Positions 7,591-11,994 of a stretch of 11,994 bases of DNA are shown here, in pieces (position 1 is the stretch's first letter; each line of letters starts with the position of its first letter). The stretch is taken from contig JABUTQ010000371.1 in NCBI GenBank assembly GCA_021443605.1, positions 1 through 11,994 of the forward strand. The letters are read 5' to 3'. This DNA is from Bacteroidales bacterium. GTDB taxonomy: Bacteria; Bacteroidota; Bacteroidia; Bacteroidales; UBA932. Position numbers and translations under genes: made by a program. Below the pieces are notes generated by a model that was given only the letters and a program-made list of their open reading frames with translations, made no database searches and was not told the DNA's origin.

Positions 7591-7621
7591 CAAAATTACA
7601 TATCATCTGAGATAATACGAA
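7591..7621 (-). promoter_or_regulatory. Promoter of SDR1
   Basis: On the minus strand TTCG (7621-7618) is followed after 19 nt by TAATTTTG (7598-7591), a perfect TAnnTTTG box with a 3-of-4 match to the TTTG -33 element. ATG 7573 is 17 nt past the box; ATG 7606 is upstream of it. Confidence 0.6.
7601..7614. promoter_or_regulatory. Candidate operator between divergent SDR1 and 5-alpha-reductase promoters
   Basis: TATCATCTGAGATA has TATC/GATA arms and contains the near-palindrome ATCTGAGAT (7604-7612). It overlaps the -33 region of the plus promoter and the spacer of the minus one, so a bound regulator could affect both. It is short and unsupported by a second copy. Confidence 0.25.
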
Positions 7622-7638
7622 GAATTATGATAAATTTG
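7606..7638 (+). promoter_or_regulatory. Promoter of the 5-alpha-reductase/ene-reductase/SDR2 operon
   Basis: TAAATTTG at 7631-7638 fits TAnnTTTG exactly. TCTG at 7606-7609 is a 3-of-4 match to the -33 element with a 21-nt spacer. ATG 7658 follows 19 nt after the box. The two divergent -7 boxes are 32 bp apart. Confidence 0.6.
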
Positions 7639-7657
7639 TCCCATTATCTTATTCCAA

Positions 7658-8425
7658 ATGAGTGTTGACAGTTTTAATATTTTCCTGATTGTGATGGCGG
7701 CGATTGCGGTCATCGTGTTCGTGGCCCTTTTTTTCGTGGATGCCGGATATGGCAAATTCTATGACAAAAAGTGGGGACCGGCGGTAAACAATCGCCTCGG
7801 ATGGGTGCTGATGGAGGCGCCGGTGTTCATAGCGATGCTCCTTTTGTGGGCATTCAGTGACCGCACTGAAGAGATCGTCCCCTTCATATTCTTGATTATC
7901 TTTGAGATACACTACTTGCAACGAGCATTCGTATTCCCCTTTCTAATAAGAGGAAATGGAAAGATGCCGTTTTCCATCATTGCTATGGGGGTGGTATTCA
8001 ACACTTTGAATGCGTTGATGCAAGGTGGTTGGCTGTTCTATATCGCACCTGACGGGCTTTACACAGGGCAATGGCTGGCCACACCGCAGTTTATTGTCGG
8101 GACAATTATATTTTTCGCAGGGATGTATATCAATATGCGCTCCGATTACATTATTCGTCATCTCCGCAAAAAAGGGGATACGAAACATTATCTTCCCAAG
8201 CAGGGGATGTTCAAGTATGTTTCGTCGGCCAATTATTTCGGGGAATTTATAGAATGGTGTGGTTTTGCGATACTTACCTGGTCGTGGGCGGGGGCTGTGT
8301 TTGCTCTTTGGACTTTTGCGAATCTTGCCCCGCGTGCTGCCCGTATCCACGAACGTTACAAAAATGAATTTGGCGACGAATTCAACTCAAAGAGAGTGAA
8401 AAGGATTATACCATTTATATATTAA
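7658..8425 (+). CDS. 3-oxo-5-alpha-steroid 4-dehydrogenase (steroid 5-alpha-reductase) homologue
   Basis: Integral-membrane NADPH-dependent reductase of the SRD5A family (PF02544), 255 residues like human SRD5A1/2 (254-259). By homology it would reduce the delta-4 double bond of 3-oxo-delta-4 steroids to the 5-alpha product. About seven hydrophobic segments are visible. Active-site landmarks align almost position for position with SRD5A2 (numbers from memory). Glu53 in MEAPVF corresponds to Glu57, and Tyr86 in HYLQRAFVFP to Tyr91. Asn159 and Asp163 lie in INMRSDYIIRHLRK. Asn192, Gly195, Glu196 and Glu199 fall in SSANYFGEFIEWCG. His231 and Arg246 lie close to the C-terminal IIPFIY. No key residue is missing. 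It is first gene of an operon, 5 nt before the ene-reductase. The physiological substrate may be a bile-acid intermediate, a steroid hormone or a sterol ketone; related DUF1295 or isoprenylcysteine methyltransferase-like proteins lack this residue set. Confidence 0.92.
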   Translation: MSVDSFNIFLIVMAAIAVIVFVALFFVDAGYGKFYDKKWGPAVNNRLGWVLMEAPVFIAMLLLWAFSDRTEEIVPFIFLIIFEIHYLQRAFVFPFLIRGNGKMPFSIIAMGVVFNTLNALMQGGWLFYIAPDGLYTGQWLATPQFIVGTIIFFAGMYINMRSDYIIRHLRKKGDTKHYLPKQGMFKYVSSANYFGEFIEWCGFAILTWSWAGAVFALWTFANLAPRAARIHERYKNEFGDEFNSKRVKRIIPFIY

Positions 8426-8430
8426 AGGTT

Positions 8431-9666
8431 ATGTCAGATATGTTTTCTCCTTGCCGGATCGGGCCGGTGACTTTGCGCAACAGGGTAATCAGGTCTGCTG
8501 CATTTGAGAATATGGCTTATGGAAACAAGCCGTCGCAAGATTTGTACGATTATCACGTTGCAGTGTCTCGCGGTGGCGTGGGGATGACCACGATTGCGTA
8601 TGCTGCCGTCAACCGCAGCGGCCTCTCGTTTGACGGCCAGTTGTATATGTGCGAAGAGAACGTTCCCGAGCTTAAGAAACTCACAGATGCTATCCATAAG
8701 GAAGGGGCGAAGGCATCGATACAGCTGGGGCACTGCGGCAACATGACACATCGTGCCACCTGCGGATGCACACCCGTCGGAGCTTCCGGAGGATTCAATA
8801 TGTATTCTCCAACCTTTGTGAGGAGACTCCGCAAGGATGAGATATTTTCATTGGTAAAAGATTTTGGAAAGGCTGTGAATCTTGCCCGTGAGGCAGGCTT
8901 CGATTGTGTTGAGATTCACGCCGGTCACGGCTATCTCATCAGCCAGTTCCTATCCCCATACACCAACCATCGCCACGATGAATTCGGGGGCTCGCTCGAC
9001 AATCGTATGAGATTTATGCGTTTGGTGATGAAGGAAGTGCTCGATGCGGCCGGAGATGATATTGCTGTGGTGGTGAAGGTAAATATGAAAGACGGATTCA
9101 GACGGGGGATGAAACAGGCTGAATGTCTGGAAGTTGCGAAAGAGCTGGAGCGTCTTGGCGTCCATGCGCTGGTGCTCTCCGCCGGCTTTGTCAGCAAAGC
9201 TCCTATGGAGGTGATGCGCGGTGCGATGCCGATAAAAACCCTTACCCACTATATGGATATGAAGAAATTCTGGTGGCTCAAGGCGATGGTGCGTCTGTTT
9301 GGGAGGATACTTATTCCAACAATACCATATAAAGATTCATATTTCCTTGAAGATGCAAAGGTGTTCAGGGCTGCATTGAAGATGCCGCTGATTTATGTAG
9401 GGGGTATGGTTTCCAAAGATGGGATAGAGGAGGTTCTGGACAGCGGATTTGTGGCTGTGCAGATGGCAAGGGCGCTTGTCCACGATACCGATTTCGTCAA
9501 CAAGCTCCAAAGTGGAGAGGTGACACGCAGCGGATGCCGCCACTCAAATTATTGTATAGGAAGAATGTACAGCCTTGAGATGAAATGCAATAAGTGTGTG
9601 GAGAATCTCCCTCCATCACTCCAAAAAGAGGTTTCCGAAGCTGAAAAGAGATGGGAAGGGAAGTAG
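8431..9666 (+). CDS. Old Yellow Enzyme-family NADH:flavin ene-reductase, candidate 5-beta-reductase (BaiCD-like, single-domain)
   Basis: FMN-dependent TIM-barrel enzyme of 411 residues that should reduce an activated C=C bond. Landmarks are the N-terminal FSPCRIGPVTLRNRVIRSA, a substrate/FMN segment SIQLGHCGNMTH (96-107) and HAGHGYLISQFLSPYTNHR (163-181). Tyr168 is the likely proton donor, followed by DEFGGSLDNRMRF. The phosphate site includes IYVGGM (321-326) and VQMARALVHD (343-352). BaiCD/BaiH and 2,4-dienoyl-CoA reductase have an extra C-terminal FAD/NAD domain; this protein stops after the barrel. Its C-terminal cysteines (369, 375, 386, 389) do not follow the usual CxxCxxxC...C iron-sulfur spacing. 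A hydrophobic insert at about 279-300 (KKFWWLKAMVRLFGRILIPT) could touch membrane. It starts 5 nt after the 5-alpha-reductase stop and overlaps the next gene by 16 bp, so all three are translationally linked. Bile-acid or steroid 5-beta-reduction is inferred from family plus context. Confidence 0.88.
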   Translation: MSDMFSPCRIGPVTLRNRVIRSAAFENMAYGNKPSQDLYDYHVAVSRGGVGMTTIAYAAVNRSGLSFDGQLYMCEENVPELKKLTDAIHKEGAKASIQLGHCGNMTHRATCGCTPVGASGGFNMYSPTFVRRLRKDEIFSLVKDFGKAVNLAREAGFDCVEIHAGHGYLISQFLSPYTNHRHDEFGGSLDNRMRFMRLVMKEVLDAAGDDIAVVVKVNMKDGFRRGMKQAECLEVAKELERLGVHALVLSAGFVSKAPMEVMRGAMPIKTLTHYMDMKKFWWLKAMVRLFGRILIPTIPYKDSYFLEDAKVFRAALKMPLIYVGGMVSKDGIEEVLDSGFVAVQMARALVHDTDFVNKLQSGEVTRSGCRHSNYCIGRMYSLEMKCNKCVENLPPSLQKEVSEAEKRWEGK

Positions 9667-10487
9667 TAATCATCACCGGAGCGAGCGGAAGCATCGGCTC
9701 GGAGGTCGTCCGCGCAATGGCAGCGGATGGCTTCGATGTGATAATGGCCTGCAGGAATGTAAAAAAGGGGGAGGCCGTGCGTGCCGCATTGCTTGCAGAC
9801 ATCCCCTCCGCCCGTTTGGAAGTAAGGCAAGTTGAACTCTCTTCGTTCGCCTCCATCCGCGCTTTTGCATCTGCATTGAAAGAAGAAAATATATCTGTCT
9901 TGAAACTTTTTAACAATGCCGGAGTGATAAACCGCTATTATTCAGTTACTTCAGATGGATATGAAAATACATTGGCCGTAAATTACCTTGCCCCCTGCCT
10001 GTTGATTCACGAGCTTCTTCCATTGTTTGCGGTCGGGGCATCCATTGTGAATATGGTATCCGTAACCCGCTTCACATCATCTTTGAAAAAAGATTTCTTT
10101 GAGTGTAATCCCCATAAATTCAGTCAGTTGGGGACTTACGGCAAGACAAAATACGCCCTGCTTGTCTATTCGGCGATCCTTTCGGCCAAGATGCATGATT
10201 TGCACATAAACGTTTCGGACCCCGGTGTGGTGGACAGCAATATGATAAGTATGGGGCGCTGGTTCGATCCCATCGCAGATATTTTATTTCGTCCTTTCTG
10301 CAAGAAACCGTCATCGGGAGCCATTCCGGCAGTGAATGCACTTCGGAGTGAAAAATCCGGATTTTATTTCAAAGGGGCGAAAAAATCGTTCAAGATACCC
10401 GAAAAGATTTTAAATCATCCACTTGCCGCGTGGCTGGAGAGTGAAACGGAAAAGAAAATTGCTTCAAGTTCCGGTTATGGAAAATGA
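9651..10487 (+). CDS. Short-chain dehydrogenase/reductase, retinol-dehydrogenase/WWOX-like (SDR2), candidate 3-hydroxysteroid dehydrogenase
   Basis: NAD(P)-dependent oxidoreductase of 278 residues. TGASGSIG at 9-16 is the cofactor loop, and ACRN at 33-36 puts Arg35 where NADP-preferring retinol-dehydrogenase-like SDRs have it. NNAG is at 88-91, Asn111 in AVNYLAP, Ser137 in VNMVSV, and Tyr163/Lys167 in YGKTK, with DPGVV at 190-194. The Ser-Tyr gap is 26 residues, against 13 in SDR1, because of an insert (about 141-160) typical of the retinol-dehydrogenase/light-dependent POR-like group. SDR1 and SDR2 are therefore not recent duplicates. The ATG overlaps the last 16 bp of the ene-reductase gene, implying translational coupling. 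A role as the C3-ketone reductase acting after 5-alpha or 5-beta reduction is plausible; stereochemistry cannot be assigned. Convergent with the hydrolase gene, 27 nt apart. Confidence 0.85.
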   Translation: MGREVVIITGASGSIGSEVVRAMAADGFDVIMACRNVKKGEAVRAALLADIPSARLEVRQVELSSFASIRAFASALKEENISVLKLFNNAGVINRYYSVTSDGYENTLAVNYLAPCLLIHELLPLFAVGASIVNMVSVTRFTSSLKKDFFECNPHKFSQLGTYGKTKYALLVYSAILSAKMHDLHINVSDPGVVDSNMISMGRWFDPIADILFRPFCKKPSSGAIPAVNALRSEKSGFYFKGAKKSFKIPEKILNHPLAAWLESETEKKIASSSGYGK

Positions 10488-10490
10488 AGC
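10451..10490 (-). terminator. Rho-independent terminator of the lipoprotein hydrolase gene, inside the end of SDR2
   Basis: GCTTCA (10461-10466) pairs with TGAAGC (10485-10490) and TTCC (10469-10472) with GGAA (10479-10482), across a 2x2 internal loop and a 6-nt loop. On the minus strand the stem is followed by AATTTTCTTTT; on the plus strand no T-run follows. It therefore acts for the minus gene and lies within SDR2 codons, including the SDR2 stop. Confidence 0.6.
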
Positions 10491-10514
10491 AAATCCGTTG
10501 GTAAACTATTCCGC

Positions 10515-11825
10515 TCAGAATTTCCAGGCAAGGACTTCCTCTACCATCACGAGCATACCATATACGTGTTGAAGGAGAGGATTGCTGAGAATCTCTGTGT
10601 TGATGTCAACGACTTTTGTCTCAACCTTCTCATTGCTCAGCCCGGCTACGGCTTCCTCGAAGTTTGAGAAAGGAACGACACCGTCAGGGTTGCCGTGGAG
10701 GAGTTTAAGGGAGTACTCGGGCTGCCAGCCTTGGCAGAGATTCTGACGATCCATAAGTTCAAGAAGCCTGTCGAGATGGTCGGGATGCGCTTCGGTATAT
10801 TCCATATTGAGAATCTGGTCGAGATTCTTGCCGTTGAACTTGACAAGCATATCGATAACGTTCTCGGAGTTGTTCTTTATGGCTTGAGGCACACCGGTCG
10901 AGAGAGCCCACTCGGTGAAGAAATCCTCGTAGTCGAGATCCGCCACTTCGGTAGGGTAACTATTGAACATACTGTTGATTACCAAAGGGATAACAGATCC
11001 AAGTCCAAGCTCTTTACCATTTTCAAAATCTTCCACATAAGTTTCAAAAGTGCGACGGAGATTGTAAGGGCCGTCACCACAATAGACCTTGTCAAGCCTG
11101 ATTCTGTCTTGTGTGGCCTTGTCGAGCTGCTGGACCCGGCGGAGTGAAGCCAACGAAACGGATCCGCCCTGGGAGTATCCAACGATATATGATTTGTAAT
11201 TGCTGTTGAGTTGAAGTTTCTTGGCTTTTGCGTAGTCAAGAAGGGCAAGAAGGGCATCCACGCTGGTGCGACCGTGAACCTCGTGGTTGAGATAGAGGTC
11301 GGGGTGGTTGGAGCTCGAACCCAGGCCGATATAGTCGGGAAGGATGCAGAGGGCTCCTGTCGCGGCCATCGCAGCCTCTACGGAAGTATATTGCGTAGGA
11401 ACCATTGTAAAACCTATCTGGGTGCCGTGATTGATTAGCATCACCTTGTCCATCTTTCGGAGGAGAGGATAGACAATGAGAGCGGAAGCTGTGACGGGCT
11501 TCATATCTTGATCAAGAGTGGTGTATTCGATGCGTACGGTCTTGTAGAGCAGAGGGGGAAGAGCCTTGGTGGCAGGATCCTGACTTCCGCTTGCCAGTTC
11601 GAATGCATTGTCAACGCCATTGAAGATTTGTGCCTTGAAATTGTTTTTCAATGCTCCGATTGTCATATTGTAAAGTCCTTGTGCGGTGATTTCAGACTCT
11701 TCGACAACTCTGAATGAAGCTTCGGATTGTTCGTCAAAGTTGATGACTTCTGTCAAATCGTTCTTGCTGCAGGCCGAAAGGCAGATTGCAAGGATAGCAG
11801 AAGCGATGATAAATGTTTTCTTCAT
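10515..11825 (-). CDS. Alpha/beta-hydrolase lipoprotein (secretory lipase/esterase-like)
   Basis: Predicted membrane-anchored serine esterase or lipase, 436 residues. Residues 1-19 form a lipoprotein signal with lipobox LSAC and lipidated Cys19, followed by SKND. Outer-membrane attachment facing the periplasm or exterior is inferred. The hydrolase core is seen in LINHGTQIGF (130-139, oxyanion region), LPDYIGLGSSSNHPD (162-176), nucleophile Ser218 in GYSQGG, Asp381 in HGNPDGVVPF and His420 in LQHVYGM, a complete triad. The DYIGLG and GYSQGG pair is typical of the secretory lipase family (PF03583-like) and its bacterial relatives. Substrate is unknown. It is not a choloylglycine (Ntn-type) bile-salt hydrolase. 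Its position beside steroid-type reductases makes a steryl or bile-acid ester possible, but the gene has its own promoter and is convergent, not in that operon. Confidence 0.85.
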   Translation of the reverse strand: MKKTFIIASAILAICLSACSKNDLTEVINFDEQSEASFRVVEESEITAQGLYNMTIGALKNNFKAQIFNGVDNAFELASGSQDPATKALPPLLYKTVRIEYTTLDQDMKPVTASALIVYPLLRKMDKVMLINHGTQIGFTMVPTQYTSVEAAMAATGALCILPDYIGLGSSSNHPDLYLNHEVHGRTSVDALLALLDYAKAKKLQLNSNYKSYIVGYSQGGSVSLASLRRVQQLDKATQDRIRLDKVYCGDGPYNLRRTFETYVEDFENGKELGLGSVIPLVINSMFNSYPTEVADLDYEDFFTEWALSTGVPQAIKNNSENVIDMLVKFNGKNLDQILNMEYTEAHPDHLDRLLELMDRQNLCQGWQPEYSLKLLHGNPDGVVPFSNFEEAVAGLSNEKVETKVVDINTEILSNPLLQHVYGMLVMVEEVLAWKF

Positions 11826-11851
11826 AATGATTTTGTAAATGATTTGGACGG

Positions 11852-11859
11852 CAAATTTA
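11852..11859 (-). promoter_or_regulatory. -7 promoter box of the lipoprotein hydrolase gene
   Basis: On the minus strand TAAATTTG (11859-11852) matches TAnnTTTG exactly and lies 26 nt before the ATG at 11825. No clear -33 TTTG is seen at the expected distance. Confidence 0.55.
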
Positions 11860-11923
11860 TTAATTTTTGAAAATGATGGTGCCGTTGCAGCTGAATCGGG
11901 GAAAGATTTTACATTTTTTTTGC

Positions 11924-11942
11924 AATTTTTTTCAAAAAAATT
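11924..11942. repeat. 19-bp A/T-tract palindrome upstream of the right-edge promoter
   Basis: AATTTTTTTCAAAAAAATT is a perfect palindrome about a central C (11933), with a further T8 run just to the left (11914-11921). It abuts and slightly overlaps the -33 element at 11941-11944. It may act as an UP-like A-tract element raising promoter strength. Confidence 0.45.
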
Positions 11943-11971
11943 TGGTGTTTTAAAAAAAGTGCGTACATTTG
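11941..11971 (+). promoter_or_regulatory. Consensus Bacteroides-type promoter reading out of the window
   Basis: TTTG (11941-11944), a 19-nt spacer and TACATTTG (11964-11971) match the primary sigma consensus without error. No start codon follows before the window ends; 11972-11994 is G-rich leader (GCAGCCCG...GGGAGGGC) belonging to an unseen gene. The quality of the match plus A-tracts suggests a strongly expressed gene, perhaps a stable RNA or ribosomal gene, which the window does not show. Confidence 0.65.
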
Positions 11972-11994
11972 CAGCCCGTTTCGGAAGGGAGGGC

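Noticed and set aside
9497..9916. 139-codon minus-strand frame opposite the ene-reductase/SDR2 junction
   Set aside because: Overlaps both operon genes; its length reflects codon bias of the opposite strand.
1..11994. CRISPR arrays, tRNA or rRNA genes, transposases, prophage genes or attachment sites
   Set aside because: No regularly spaced repeats, cloverleaf-like segments, mobile-element proteins or long terminal repeats were seen on reading both strands.

Overview
The window looks like chromosomal DNA from a member of the Bacteroidota, probably order Bacteroidales and probably gut-dwelling. This rests on several perfect Bacteroides-type -7 boxes (TAnnTTTG) a short distance upstream of start codons, very short A-rich leaders without Shine-Dalgarno sites, an S46 dipeptidyl-peptidase, an OprO/OprP-like porin and a lipoprotein hydrolase. 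Species cannot be named from the sequence. No mobile element, CRISPR array, tRNA or rRNA gene was found, and nothing suggests recent transfer.

Layout. (1) 1-710, minus: the N-terminal two thirds of a glycerate kinase that runs off the left edge. (2) 804-2996, plus: a secreted S46 dipeptidyl-peptidase of the DPP7 type, divergent from the kinase. A bidirectional terminator follows at 3055-3089. (3) 5739-3114, minus: a two-gene operon of an outer-membrane porin followed by a sodium:solute symporter, divergent from an AraC-family regulator (5862-6749, plus). This looks like a regulated uptake unit for an unknown small solute. (4) 6752-10487: a short-chain dehydrogenase (minus) divergent from a tightly packed three-gene plus-strand operon. 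That operon encodes a steroid 5-alpha-reductase homologue, an Old Yellow Enzyme-family flavin ene-reductase (a candidate 5-beta-reductase) and a second short-chain dehydrogenase. (5) 11825-10515, minus: an alpha/beta-hydrolase lipoprotein convergent with that operon. (6) The right edge carries a near-ideal plus-strand promoter for a gene beyond the window.

The most interesting part is region 4. A 5-alpha-reductase and an ene-reductase that could act on the same 3-oxo-delta-4 double bond with opposite stereochemistry lie 5 nt apart. They are flanked by two different hydroxysteroid-dehydrogenase-like SDRs. From memory, this resembles the 5AR/5BR/3beta-HSDH loci reported in Odoribacteraceae and Parabacteroides that make allo- and iso-bile acids from 3-oxo-delta-4 intermediates. 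Bile acids, steroid hormones and sterols all remain possible substrates. The neighbouring lipoprotein esterase and the porin/symporter unit could supply substrate, but that is only inference from proximity.

Promoter positions change two starts. The AraC-family gene should begin at ATG 5862, not the upstream TTG at 5841. The minus-strand SDR should begin at ATG 7573, not ATG 7606, because the -7 boxes lie on top of or downstream of the upstream candidates.
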